64,000 bases of DNA, from positions 16,001-80,000 of the forward strand of contig MHBH01000062.1 in the NCBI GenBank assembly GCA_001804805.1. The letters run 5' to 3'. The stretch is from Lentisphaerae bacterium GWF2_49_21. Lineage in GTDB: Bacteria > Verrucomicrobiota > Lentisphaeria > Victivallales > GWF2-50-93. A program made the translations under genes and the position numbers. Below are positions 1 to 7,990 of the stretch, in pieces (the stretch's first letter is position 1; every line of letters begins with the position of its first letter). The notes beneath the pieces are model-generated. The model was given only the letters and a program-made list of their open reading frames with translations. It made no database searches and was not told the origin of the DNA.

Positions 1-447
1 TTACATATATTCTTTTGCGGTTTATAGCTTTTCAAAGCAAATGGGGACATTCATTTTTCAGATTGTTTACAATGTTGAGAGGTGTTCTCTGGAGCTGCCT
101 CAACATGTTCAGCGTCCTCGAATGCTATGGGACAGCAGGAGGCACTATAAGGCTTCGCGCCGCTCCTGAGCAAAGCTATTTGCCGGGGTTCGCCCCGATA
201 TGAAAATGAAAATCACTTTAACTCAAAATACAGGGGAAATAAAAAATGGGTAGTTTGGAAAACAATAGGGAGTTGAACTCAAAACAAGAACAAAAACCGT
301 CAGTTTTCAACTCTTAGAGGATGGCAGTGAAAAATTTTGTAAAAAATGGAACAAACCTGATTTATGGATGTCGAATAGTTTATTAATAATGATAGGGAGC
401 CTACATGGAAGTTGATTTATTGGAACAGTTTGGAGTCTGCTTTTCTA
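1..447. other. Intergenic left edge, no gene recognised
   Basis: No open frame in this stretch has convincing coding character or a good ribosome binding site. Its only notable content is the first copy of a 57-bp direct repeat (listed separately) just before the small Zn-ribbon gene. A short frame begins with ATG at 405, well placed behind AGGGAG, but it stops after 19 codons at 464. It overlaps the start of the next gene in another frame and could be a leader peptide or the relic of a frameshifted start. Confidence 0.5.
344..400 (+). repeat. 57-bp direct repeat, copy A
   Basis: This begins AAATGGAACAAACC and ends GATAGGGAGC. A diverged second copy lies at 1592-1647 in the same orientation, with a handful of substitutions and one single-base indel. 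The two copies bracket the Zn-ribbon gene, the XRE gene and the MITE-like element, and each ends shortly before a coding region. It could be a shared regulatory or leader sequence, or direct repeats left by a small insertion. Confidence 0.7.
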
Positions 448-678
448 ATGGAGAGGAAAGATGAGATTGCTGAGTTGGATGCAAGAAGTAAGGAACTGGA
501 ATCCAGAAATAGGGAGCAACCCAGGTATTCATCACAGGAACCAACTCGTCCGGCCCCGGTTGTGCCCAGGGAGGGAACGTGCATCCACTGTGGCAAGAAA
601 ACTGCGAGCTACTGGTATTGTGACGGCGCAACGGGGGAATGCGAATGCAAGGAATGCAAAACCCCGGAGAAGATTTGA
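448..678 (+). CDS. Small zinc-ribbon-like hypothetical protein
   Basis: A 76-residue product if it starts at ATG 448; TTG 412 is an in-frame alternative. The first third is a charged, probably coiled-coil stretch, and a Pro-rich linker follows. The C-terminal part carries CIHCGK near its beginning and a CECKEC motif near its end, a spacing typical of a zinc ribbon or knuckle. Small Zn-ribbon proteins of this sort often bind nucleic acid or a partner protein, but I do not recognise the family. It lies 70 bp upstream of an XRE regulator on the same strand and may be co-transcribed with it. A GGAG sits 12 nt before ATG 448, so the start is not certain. Confidence 0.6.
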   Translation: MERKDEIAELDARSKELESRNREQPRYSSQEPTRPAPVVPREGTCIHCGKKTASYWYCDGATGECECKECKTPEKI

Positions 679-748
679 GTTTCACTGTCCTTGTCATCAT
701 TCCATGCACGGGTAGATTATCAATCTGACAACATAATGGGGGTACAGA

Positions 749-1099
749 ATGACTCAGCAGAAATACAATTGGCCTGCAATGGTCCGGGACATACTGGAGA
801 CCGCCTTCCTGCCGCAGGCGGATATGGCGGTGAAACTCGAAGTAAGCCAGCAGTCGATTTCCAACTGGCTCAACCACACGAGGAACCCGGGTGCGGAAAC
901 CATACCGGCGATACTGAAGCTCGCCCAGGATACCGGACTGGACATTGACAGTTATGAACCGAATTCTGATTTTGATGGAATCGCAACCTACATGAAGAAG
1001 AACAAGGCCAGGGAACTTGTAAGGTTGTTCGATCTCTACGGCAGGATGAGCAAGACGGATAAACAGAAATTCATGAACTTCGCCCGGATGATGAAGTAG
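749..1099 (+). CDS. XRE-family helix-turn-helix regulator
   Basis: This 116-residue protein has a Cro/C1-type DNA-binding domain at about residues 20-65. The recognition region AVKLEVSQQSISNWLNHTRN is followed by an AIL-LA helix, as in lambda-repressor-like regulators. The C-terminal half (KARELVRLFDLYGRMSKTDK) is helical and probably mediates dimerisation. The start ATG lies behind a GGGGG run. The gene is probably a local transcriptional regulator of the small genes around it, in the style of phage or mobile-element regulators. Its targets cannot be read from the sequence. Confidence 0.8.
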   Translation: MTQQKYNWPAMVRDILETAFLPQADMAVKLEVSQQSISNWLNHTRNPGAETIPAILKLAQDTGLDIDSYEPNSDFDGIATYMKKNKARELVRLFDLYGRMSKTDKQKFMNFARMMK

Positions 1100-1128
1100 T
1101 AGGTGGAGTTCAAGAGGCTGATCACGTT

Positions 1129-1386
1129 ATGACAGAAACTGCATTCTATGCCATTTCCGTTGAGGAGTTCACCCCTGCAGAGCTCATTCTTTTTTTAATA
1201 CCCTCGAAAATCTTACACATAAGGGAACCTCTAAAAATTGGCATATGGCGCGCAACAGCAGATTATGGGGAGATGGCGAGGAAGAAATCCGCGAGCATAC
1301 CCGTAGCGGTATGTAAGCGGGTTCCTGACGCAGCCAGAACCCATAAGATGCTGTTGCCCGAAGGGTTGCGAATCTTTTGGCTTTAA
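1129..1386 (+). pseudogene. Short gene interrupted by the MITE-like element
   Basis: An ATG at 1129, 29 bp after the XRE stop codon, opens a frame of about 31 codons. At 1223 it runs into the left terminal repeat of the MITE-like element and continues through transposon sequence to a stop at 1386. The residues encoded after position 31 are therefore element sequence, not original gene. The native portion (MTETAFYAISVEEFTPAEL) matches no family I know. It may equally be an unexpressed frame. Confidence 0.3.
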
Positions 1387-1498
1387 AAAGGAATTGTCCT
1401 CATTCGGCGTATCGCCCTGGATACGCCTCCATTCGGAAATTCTTTTTAAATTCCAAAATCTTTCGCAACGCGCCAAATGCGAATTTTTAGAGGTTCCC
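1223..1498. mobile_element. 276-bp MITE-like element with 30-bp terminal inverted repeats
   Basis: The left end (1223-1252) begins GGGAACCTCTAAAAATT and ends TGGCGCG. The right end (1469-1498) is its reverse complement with two mismatches in 30 bp. The element is flanked by ATAA on both sides (1219-1222 and 1499-1502), as expected for a 4-bp target duplication. Inside, the right half (about 1363-1470) folds on itself: GTTGCGAA pairs with TTCGCAAC, and a central hairpin GGCGTATC/GATACGCC lies near 1407-1428. No transposase is encoded. These are the hallmarks of a non-autonomous element mobilised in trans. The parent family cannot be named from the ends alone. Confidence 0.8.
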
Positions 1499-1591
1499 AT
1501 AAGAATATCCCTATAAAGGATCACATTTTGAAGCCTGATTAAATTTCAAGATATTTTATGTTTTAAGAAATAAGCAGATTATTTTTGCAAC

Positions 1592-1647
1592 AAATGGAAC
1601 AAACCTTAATTATGGCTGTCGAATTGTTTATCAAAACGATAGGGAAC
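1592..1647 (+). repeat. 57-bp direct repeat, copy B
   Basis: This is the diverged second copy of the repeat at 344-400, in the same orientation. It begins AAATGGAACAAACCTT and ends GATAGGGAAC. It lies about 70 bp before the small secreted-protein gene, just as copy A lies about 50 bp before the Zn-ribbon gene. Confidence 0.7.
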
Positions 1648-1717
1648 TTAAATTTAAAATCTGTAAAAAATTATAATTCAGGGAACTTTTCGCATTCTGC
1701 GGTGTCTTAGCATACAT

Positions 1718-2035
1718 ATGACAATATTAACACATAGCTTAAAATTTATATGCACGGGAATGTTTCATTGCTTTGGAAAGGCATTCTTCGCAGTGCTGAT
1801 CATCGTCGCCTTCACCATATTTGCCGTTGAACAAGGTTTCTGCGGTATAGATAATGCGGCTGTCGCTTCTCAACCGGTGACTAAATGTGTATGTCCCTGC
1901 CATGTCAATGTTGTTCATCAGCAATCTTTGCGAGAGCCAACTGTGAATTTGTTGCCTGAAGATATTATTTCCAGTATGAATCAAGATGTAAAACCCCCTC
2001 TTGCCACAGATATCTTTCGACCTCCTATTGCCTGA
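1718..2035 (+). CDS. Small secreted or membrane-anchored Cys-rich protein
   Basis: A 105-residue frame, or 91 residues if translation starts at ATG 1760 directly behind GGGA. The N-terminus holds one strongly hydrophobic segment (FFAVLIIVAFTIFAV) consistent with a signal peptide or anchor. The exported part contains the compact motif CVCPCH, a plausible metal or redox site, and then a polar, Pro-rich tail. I do not recognise the family. Its position just ahead of a foldase, metal-transporter and SPFH cluster suggests an envelope metal-handling role, which is inference only. Confidence 0.55.
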   Translation: MTILTHSLKFICTGMFHCFGKAFFAVLIIVAFTIFAVEQGFCGIDNAAVASQPVTKCVCPCHVNVVHQQSLREPTVNLLPEDIISSMNQDVKPPLATDIFRPPIA

Positions 2036-2244
2036 ATCTCCTCCCATTATGCACCAATCGGTCCGTTTCATTCTTGTTTTTGAACGGTCGTGATCGGTCG
2101 CTTGACGGAGTTTTCCTGTCTGTTCTCGGCATTCTAAACTTTAACGAATAATTCACAAGTTGAAATTCTATGCGTGTTTACAGTTTTAACAATATTTCTC
2201 AAGGTCAGGCCTGCGCATTTTCGCGGCGAAGTGTAGGGGGAACC

Positions 2245-2283
2245 ATGTCACAAACACCAAACAAGAAAAGAGCATCCGAATGA
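2245..2283 (+). promoter_or_regulatory. 12-codon leader ORF translationally coupled to the PpiD-like gene
   Basis: An ATG at 2245 sits behind a strong AGGGGGA site. It opens a 12-codon frame (MSQTPNKKRASE) whose TGA overlaps the ATG of the foldase gene as ATGA at 2280-2283. The foldase start itself has no comparable ribosome binding site. This arrangement is typical of translational coupling, in which ribosomes finishing the leader re-initiate on the main gene. Confidence 0.45.
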
Positions 2284-4268
2284 AGGATTATGTAAAAATT
2301 GCAGGAATTCTCGCTGGCGTTATTGCTTTGACTGGTTTCCTGGTCTTTTTCTCCTGGAAATTCAAAAAGAACGAGGACATAGGCCAAACGGCATCAGGTC
2401 GGCAATTGGGTGATGACGTGGTCGCCACATATGCCGGCGGGGAAATCACTGCCCAGGAACTCCGGACCTACATCAACAAGATGACATTGAGATACGGGCA
2501 ACATGAAGTCTGCGAAAAGCATAACTATGAACACGGCAAGTGTGATCCGTCAGAGAAATGCGAGACACATCCCCTGGACTCTGCAGACTCCTATCGCCTC
2601 CTGCTACGCTACCTGATAATAGACAAGATGACTGACAGATGGATTCGAGAGAAGGGCATGCTGGCGCGCGAGGACGTGACTCATCGGCTCAAACATCTGG
2701 TGGAGGAGATCAACCTCGGTTCTCTTAGCGGAAAGATGCACTCCGAACAGCTCAAACCCGACCGTTTGGAAATGCAGCAGTACTACGAGAGCCATAAGGA
2801 AGAGTACCAGAACCGTCAGTTTGCAGACGTGGAGAAGGAGATTGAGAAGCTATTGATCGCCCAGAAGCAGGCTGACTACATCCCAAAGTATATCGAGGAA
2901 CTTAAAAAGAACGCCGTGATCGAAAGAAACTATGAACTGCTTAAGATACCAGAACCCACGGATGCCGAGATCAGGAACTACTATGAAGAAAACCTCAAGG
3001 AATACGTTCGAGCCGAAGCGGTCAGCGCCCAGTACATGACATTCCAGATCGGAGGGAATGAGAAGGTTGCCCGCGAAAAGGCCGAGAAGGCGCTGTCCAA
3101 GGTTCGTGCCGGAGGCGAGTTCGGGAAGGTTGCGGAGGAACTGGGTGTGACGGCCTCGACAACGGAATATCTTGAAAAGGGTAAGACCTCCAGCAAAAGC
3201 GCCAAATTCCTGGAAACGGTGTTTCGCTATCAGCGCGGAGAAGTGACCCCGGTTTTCAAGGATGGCGAGACCCTTTGCATTGCCCGTATCGCGGATCTTG
3301 TCGGCTCCGGGCAAAGGACTCTTGACACCGTGCGCGGAGACGTCAAGTCGAAGGTTTATCTGAAGAAGGAACGTGCAAAAATGGAAGAGAACAAGTACGA
3401 AGCGCTTTTCTCAGTGCATGGCAAACGCTTCACGGTGCAGGAGTTCATGCGGGAATTCGATGAGCTTCCGGCTGAGTACAAGACGCAATTTGCCTCGTTC
3501 GATGCCAAGAAGAATCTCCTTGATCAGATGGTCGTCAAGGAACTGCTGATGGAAAAGGGAGAGGACCAGGTGCAGGACAAACAGGAAAAAGAATATCGCG
3601 AGGATGCTAAAAGAAACGCGCTGGAACAGATGTTGCACAAGGAGGAAGTCGACGAAAAAATATCTATTCCCGACAATGAGGTCAAGGAGTTCTACGAAAA
3701 GAACAAGGAACTCCTGCAAGAACCGACCAAGGCGAAGGTAAGCTTTATCCGTGTCACCATCGGTTCCAGCGATGACGAGCGTAAAAAAGCCAAGGAAACT
3801 ATTGAGAAGGCCCAGGACAGCTTGCGGTCAGGGACGGATTTTGCCACCGTCGCCAAGAAATTCTCAGATGATTGGAGCGCATCACAGGGGGGCGAGATTG
3901 ACCAGTGGATCTATGAAGGGGCGAGCCGTCTCGCGGAATATGCCGAGCACGGTTTCCATGAGTATGTATTCGCCCTCAAACCAGGTGAAACAAGTAATTT
4001 CTTCGAGTTTCAGAACTATTACATGATCGTGAAACTCCGCGAGAGAGAGGATGCCCGTCCACAGACATTGGATGAGGCAAAACCGAATATCGTCAAATAT
4101 CTGAATGCTTCCCGGCACGAAGAACGTACGCTCCAGATGGAGAACGAGCTCATGGAGAAATCGGAGCTGGTCATCAGGGACTCTGTCCTGAGCCGGTTAT
4201 TCTCTGCCGAATCTAAAGGGCATAGCGGCGAGCCCCGCTTGCAGAAGGAATCACGACATAATCACTGA
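2280..4268 (+). CDS. PpiD/SurA-like periplasmic peptidyl-prolyl isomerase
   Basis: This 662-residue protein has a single N-terminal membrane anchor (about residues 7-25), so it probably faces the periplasm like PpiD. An N-terminal chaperone-type region is followed by a first, degenerate PpiC-like repeat (about 230-345). A better-preserved parvulin domain (about 465-605) carries the typical SDDWSASQGGEIDQW stretch. Family members fold outer-membrane and secreted proteins. Unusual is a Cys/His-rich insert at residues 75-97 (H75, C78, H81, H85, C88, C94, H97) that looks like a metal-binding site, and the C-terminus ends in HNH. The gene begins the SPFH/metal cluster, 58 bp before the next start, and is probably translated by coupling to the leader ORF. 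Confidence 0.85.
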   Translation: MKDYVKIAGILAGVIALTGFLVFFSWKFKKNEDIGQTASGRQLGDDVVATYAGGEITAQELRTYINKMTLRYGQHEVCEKHNYEHGKCDPSEKCETHPLDSADSYRLLLRYLIIDKMTDRWIREKGMLAREDVTHRLKHLVEEINLGSLSGKMHSEQLKPDRLEMQQYYESHKEEYQNRQFADVEKEIEKLLIAQKQADYIPKYIEELKKNAVIERNYELLKIPEPTDAEIRNYYEENLKEYVRAEAVSAQYMTFQIGGNEKVAREKAEKALSKVRAGGEFGKVAEELGVTASTTEYLEKGKTSSKSAKFLETVFRYQRGEVTPVFKDGETLCIARIADLVGSGQRTLDTVRGDVKSKVYLKKERAKMEENKYEALFSVHGKRFTVQEFMREFDELPAEYKTQFASFDAKKNLLDQMVVKELLMEKGEDQVQDKQEKEYREDAKRNALEQMLHKEEVDEKISIPDNEVKEFYEKNKELLQEPTKAKVSFIRVTIGSSDDERKKAKETIEKAQDSLRSGTDFATVAKKFSDDWSASQGGEIDQWIYEGASRLAEYAEHGFHEYVFALKPGETSNFFEFQNYYMIVKLREREDARPQTLDEAKPNIVKYLNASRHEERTLQMENELMEKSELVIRDSVLSRLFSAESKGHSGEPRLQKESRHNH

Positions 4269-4280
4269 GAATACACGCAA

Positions 4281-4326
4281 ATGAATATTAAGGAGGTACG
4301 CACGTGAATATTATGGAGACACTCAC
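4281..4326 (+). repeat. Two 23-bp tandem copies of a translation-initiation region
   Basis: Units 4281-4303 and 4304-4326 share the pattern RTGAATATTA followed by a GGAG-containing segment and a CAC end. A third partial unit starts at the true ATG 4327. Each unit opens a frame: ATG 4281 gives 8 codons ending at 4307, and GTG 4304 gives 8 codons ending at 4330. Each stop overlaps the next start (GTGA, then ATGA). AGGAGG at 4291-4296 serves GTG 4304. The result is a chain of mini-ORFs leading into the CDF-HflK gene, which may tune its translation. Confidence 0.65.
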
Positions 4327-5856
4327 ATGAATAGAAAACAGCAGACGGTACTCATAACCCTTGGCGCGAACGGCATTCTAATCGCGTTGCGGTTTATCCT
4401 GGCTTTTGTTTCCGGGAGCATTGCGCTGAAGGCCAATGCCTGGCATTCGGTCGCTGACTTGGTGGTGATGGGAATCGTCTATCTGGGCCTGCTTTTTGCA
4501 ACCCGGCAGGACGAGCGCTACAAGTGGCTCATCGGTCGCACGGAGAACATCGTCGCCATAATCGTGGCTTTGTTTATTTCGTATATGGGATTTGAACTCT
4601 TCTATGAGGCGATTGCCGGCGAGGCGATAGAATTGCGGTACGTGGCATGGGCCTCGTTGGGGGCATTCCTTGGAGTTTGCATCACCTATTTCATGGGACG
4701 CTATCTGCTATATGTCGGAAATCAGGAGAAGTCCCCGAGCCTGATCGCCGCCGGCTATCACGCGCGGATGGACATGCTCTGCTCCAGCGCCGTCCTCATC
4801 GGACTTACTGGTTCGATCTTTGGAATGACTGGGTTGGACAAGGTCGCCGCAACGATCGTTGTAATCTTTATCTTTGTGGCTTCCCTCGAGATCCTCATGG
4901 TAAACGTGAAGGCGATGCGGTCTAATGCCGATGTGGTGCCTGACGAAGGATTCGAACATGGACATAGCAGGATCGGCTGGCTTGTAACTGTCGGTTTGTT
5001 GCTCGTGGCAGGTTATTTCGCCTCAGGCCTCTATTCCGTGCGTCCCGGCGAGCAGGCCGTCGTACGGCAATTTGGCAGGATTTCCAGCGTAGCGGCGGTG
5101 CCTGGACTTCATTACCGCTGGCCATATCCGGTGGAGCGTGTTGACATCGTACCTGCCGCACGCGTGCAGCTTGTAACCACAGATCAAAAGTTACTGTTGA
5201 CTGGTGATGAGAACCTCATCGAAGTCGCCATTACGGTACACTACCGGGTCAAGGACGCGGCCCTGTTCCTCCTCAACGTCACTGATCCGGAACAGGTCGT
5301 AAGGAACGCGGCCGAATCGAGCGTCCGCTCAGTGGTCGGACGCAACGCTATCGATCTTCTTCTTGCCGAGGGAAGGAGTAAGCTCCAGGAGGAAACCCAA
5401 CAGGCGATCAGCATAGAATTAGACAGCAACCGGGTCGGACTGGAAGTGACAGGCGTCCTCATTCGCTACCTCGCTCCGCCTGACGAAGTCAAGGCCGCCT
5501 TCCAGGACGTCGCCAGTGCCCGGGAAGACCGGATCACCTACATCAACGAGGGGCATTCCTTCTACAATGCACTGGTTCCGAAAGCCAGGGGAGAGGCGGC
5601 GGAGAATCTTCTCTCGGCAGCTGCGTACAAGACAGAGAAAATCGACAGCGCAGAAGGAGAAGCGACACGTTTCCTGAAGAGGACCGAAGAATATGCGCAG
5701 GCGCGTGAGATTACCCGGACTCGTCTGTATCTTGAAGCGATGGAGAAGGTGCTTCCGGGCGTAAAGAAGTGCCTGATGGGAGCAGGCACGGAAATTGATG
5801 GGACTGACCTGTGGTTCACGGGACCATATGCGGAAGCCCCATTTATAAAGAAATAA
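4327..5856 (+). CDS. Cation diffusion facilitator fused to an HflK-like SPFH protein
   Basis: A 509-residue fusion. Residues 1-200 are a six-helix cation-efflux (CDF) domain with the two metal-binding pairs intact: H40xxxD44 in helix 2 (AWHSVAD) and H145xxxD149 in helix 5 (YHARMD). The HxxxD pairs resemble the Zn(II)-type site of this family. The usual soluble CDF C-terminal domain is missing. In its place a short linker (EHGHS) leads to a further membrane helix (about 216-236) and a full Band7/SPFH domain starting at SVRPGEQAVVRQFGR, with an HflK-like coiled-coil tail. The gene heads an SPFH operon, 38 bp before HflC. The direct inference is a metal exporter that is physically part of an SPFH ring or cage. 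An assembly artefact is unlikely, because the frame is continuous and its relatives follow in order. Confidence 0.9.
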   Translation: MNRKQQTVLITLGANGILIALRFILAFVSGSIALKANAWHSVADLVVMGIVYLGLLFATRQDERYKWLIGRTENIVAIIVALFISYMGFELFYEAIAGEAIELRYVAWASLGAFLGVCITYFMGRYLLYVGNQEKSPSLIAAGYHARMDMLCSSAVLIGLTGSIFGMTGLDKVAATIVVIFIFVASLEILMVNVKAMRSNADVVPDEGFEHGHSRIGWLVTVGLLLVAGYFASGLYSVRPGEQAVVRQFGRISSVAAVPGLHYRWPYPVERVDIVPAARVQLVTTDQKLLLTGDENLIEVAITVHYRVKDAALFLLNVTDPEQVVRNAAESSVRSVVGRNAIDLLLAEGRSKLQEETQQAISIELDSNRVGLEVTGVLIRYLAPPDEVKAAFQDVASAREDRITYINEGHSFYNALVPKARGEAAENLLSAAAYKTEKIDSAEGEATRFLKRTEEYAQAREITRTRLYLEAMEKVLPGVKKCLMGAGTEIDGTDLWFTGPYAEAPFIKK

Positions 5857-5894
5857 TATATAAATTCAAACAGAAATTTAAGGAGAATATGACT

Positions 5895-6836
5895 ATGACG
5901 ACAAGGTACGGATGGGTGAAATGGGTGGTGATACTTGGATTCCTTACGGTGGTTCTCGTTGTAAGCAATCTCGTCATGTTCGTCGTCGACACGACGGAGT
6001 ATGCAGTTGTCACCCAGTTTGGAAGAGTTGTGCAGACGATACTGAAGCCAGGGCTTTACTGGAAACTGCCTGAACCGATCCAGACCGTGCAGCGCTACGA
6101 CAACCGCATGCAGATCTATGAGGCAGGACAGGTTGAGTTCCTTACCAAGGACAAGAAAAGCGTTCTCACGGACTTTTACGGCTCATGGAAGATCAAGGAC
6201 CCGCTGGAGTTTATGAAAGCGGTCAAAGACAAGGTCGGTGCGGAGGGAAGGCTTTCGGACGTATTCAGCTCCACGCTCGGTATGCAGTTCGGGCGTTTCG
6301 ACCTGAGCGACCTGGTAAACACAAATGCAGCACAGATGAAACTGCACGACATGCTGACCCAGGTTACACTGGAATGCAACAGGAAGGCCGCCGAGTACGG
6401 GATCGAGGTCGTCAATGTCGAGCTGCGGACTCTGAACTTCCCGGAAAAGAACAGGCTTTCCGTGTTCGGTCGGATGAAAGCGGAACGCGAACAGATCGCC
6501 CGCAAGTACAGATCCGAGGGCAGCGAGGAGGCTGCAAAGCTCCGCGCCGAGGCCAAGAAGGAGGAAAAGCAGATTCTTTCCCAGGCATATAAGAATGCCG
6601 AGATACTCCGTGGAGAAGGTGATGCGGAGTCGATCCGCGTCTATGCCCAGGCATTCCAGAAAGATCCTGAGTTCTACAAGTTTGTACGAACTCTGGCGGT
6701 GTACGACAAAATCATCGACGACAAGACCACGGTTGTGTTCCCAGCCGATTCCGACCTTCTGCGGTTCCTCGGACAAAAACAACAGTCCGCCGCAAAGCCT
6801 GAAACCTCAATGAAGGAGAAGGATGGTGTAAAATGA
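5895..6836 (+). CDS. HflC-like SPFH/Band7 membrane protein
   Basis: A 313-residue protein starting at ATG 5895, nine nt behind AGGAG; ATG 5889 is possible but too close to that site. One N-terminal membrane helix (VVILGFLTVVLVVSNLVMFV) is followed by an SPFH domain beginning DTTEYAVVTQFGRVV and a long Ala/Glu/Lys-rich coiled coil. The length and the order of elements match HflC, which with HflK forms a membrane-bound cage controlling FtsH-type proteolysis in Enterobacteria. No ftsH gene is present in this window. The stop codon overlaps the next HflK-like gene as ATGA, so the two are translationally coupled. Confidence 0.88.
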   Translation: MTTRYGWVKWVVILGFLTVVLVVSNLVMFVVDTTEYAVVTQFGRVVQTILKPGLYWKLPEPIQTVQRYDNRMQIYEAGQVEFLTKDKKSVLTDFYGSWKIKDPLEFMKAVKDKVGAEGRLSDVFSSTLGMQFGRFDLSDLVNTNAAQMKLHDMLTQVTLECNRKAAEYGIEVVNVELRTLNFPEKNRLSVFGRMKAEREQIARKYRSEGSEEAAKLRAEAKKEEKQILSQAYKNAEILRGEGDAESIRVYAQAFQKDPEFYKFVRTLAVYDKIIDDKTTVVFPADSDLLRFLGQKQQSAAKPETSMKEKDGVK

Positions 6837-7816
6837 ATGAACAACCCGGAAATCCGCTGGACGACATTACGGAAGCGTTCCGGCACCTCCACCTCGGGAT
6901 CGTGCTGCCATCGGTTCTGCTGGGGATTCTATGTATCTACGGCATGACCGGCTTCTATATTGTCAAGCCAGGCGAACAGGGCGTTGTCCGCCGCTTCGGA
7001 CAGGTCATTCGCACTACTGAGCCAGGTGCGCACTATCGATTGCCCCGGCCAATTGAATCCGTCGAGGTTGTGACGGTCGGCGAGGTGCGCCGTGCAGAGA
7101 TCGGGATGTTGCTGCCGGAGCATAGGCACGCTTCCTTCATGCCTGAGAAAATCCAACTCCTGACAGGGGACGAGAACTTGATCAACGTAGAGGCGGTCGT
7201 CCAGTACAAGGTCAAGGACGCGGCGCGATACCTCTATAGCGTTAACTTCAGCGAGGAACGATTATTGCACAACGCCGTAGTGGCGGCCCTGGTGGAACTC
7301 ATTGGCCAAGTCGGGGTGGATGATATCCTGACCACTGAAAAGGTGGCGGCCCAAGGAAAAATACTCTGGAAGGCGCAGAAAGTACTGGACTTATACGACA
7401 GCGGACTCCAGATAACCGGATTCAACATCAAGGGCATTGTCCCACCTACTGAGGTGGCCGACGCTTTTCGCGACGTGATAACGGCCCGGGTGGACAAGGA
7501 ACAGTCCATTAATCAAGCAAAAGGATATAGCAACAGCGTAATCCCCGAAGCCAGAGGAAAGGCGCGGGAGCGGGTCAGTGAAGCGGAGGGTTATCGTACC
7601 GAAGTCGTCAATCGGGCAAAGGGTGACGCGATGCGCTTCGAGTCGATGTTGACCGAGTACCAGAAGGACGTCAAGATTTACTCGGAAGATGTAACACGCT
7701 ATCGCCTTTACCTGGAAACGATGGAAACGGTGCTCCCTCGCGTGAGCAAGTATGTATTAGGGGAGGAAACCAAGGGGAAGAGCAAGGTCAACCTAAAGTT
7801 CTTCAACCGCCAATAG
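6833..7816 (+). CDS. Short HflK-like SPFH/Band7 membrane protein
   Basis: A 327-residue SPFH protein with one N-terminal anchor (about residues 24-46), an SPFH domain starting YIVKPGEQGVVRRFGQVI, and a C-terminal coiled coil. The segment LLTGDENLINVEAVVQYKVK is closely similar to the matching part of the CDF-HflK fusion upstream, so the two HflK-type proteins are paralogues. It probably alternates with HflC in a mixed membrane ring. It overlaps HflC by 4 bp and is followed after 12 bp by the microprotein genes. One hetero-oligomer of three SPFH types is the simplest reading. Confidence 0.87.
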   Translation: MNEQPGNPLDDITEAFRHLHLGIVLPSVLLGILCIYGMTGFYIVKPGEQGVVRRFGQVIRTTEPGAHYRLPRPIESVEVVTVGEVRRAEIGMLLPEHRHASFMPEKIQLLTGDENLINVEAVVQYKVKDAARYLYSVNFSEERLLHNAVVAALVELIGQVGVDDILTTEKVAAQGKILWKAQKVLDLYDSGLQITGFNIKGIVPPTEVADAFRDVITARVDKEQSINQAKGYSNSVIPEARGKARERVSEAEGYRTEVVNRAKGDAMRFESMLTEYQKDVKIYSEDVTRYRLYLETMETVLPRVSKYVLGEETKGKSKVNLKFFNRQ

Positions 7817-7828
7817 GATGGCATTACG

Positions 7829-7990
7829 ATGATCCAGATTCTACGAACGCTTTCTATCTGTTTCTCCGTGCTTGCAGCAGCCATCGCGGTGATAGTGCTG
7901 GTGCGGACGTACATTTTGCTTGTTCGAATCAAGAAACAGTCAAAAGTCCAGAAACACGTAAATCCGGAAGGGGGTGATGTTAATGGATAA
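7829..7990 (+). CDS. Single-helix microprotein 1 of the SPFH operon
   Basis: A 53-residue product beginning MIQILRTLSICFSVLAAAI. A single hydrophobic segment covers most of the first 35 residues, and a basic, polar tail (RIKKQSKVQKH) follows. It starts 12 bp after the HflK stop and overlaps the next microprotein by 8 bp. It has no recognised family. Its size and position suggest a small subunit or regulator of the SPFH assembly. Confidence 0.6.
   Translation: MIQILRTLSICFSVLAAAIAVIVLVRTYILLVRIKKQSKVQKHVNPEGGDVNG

Noticed and set aside
4327..7816. Classic HflKC-FtsH locus
   Set aside because: No ftsH is present and there are three SPFH genes with a fused metal transporter, so I did not transfer the hflK/hflC gene symbols.
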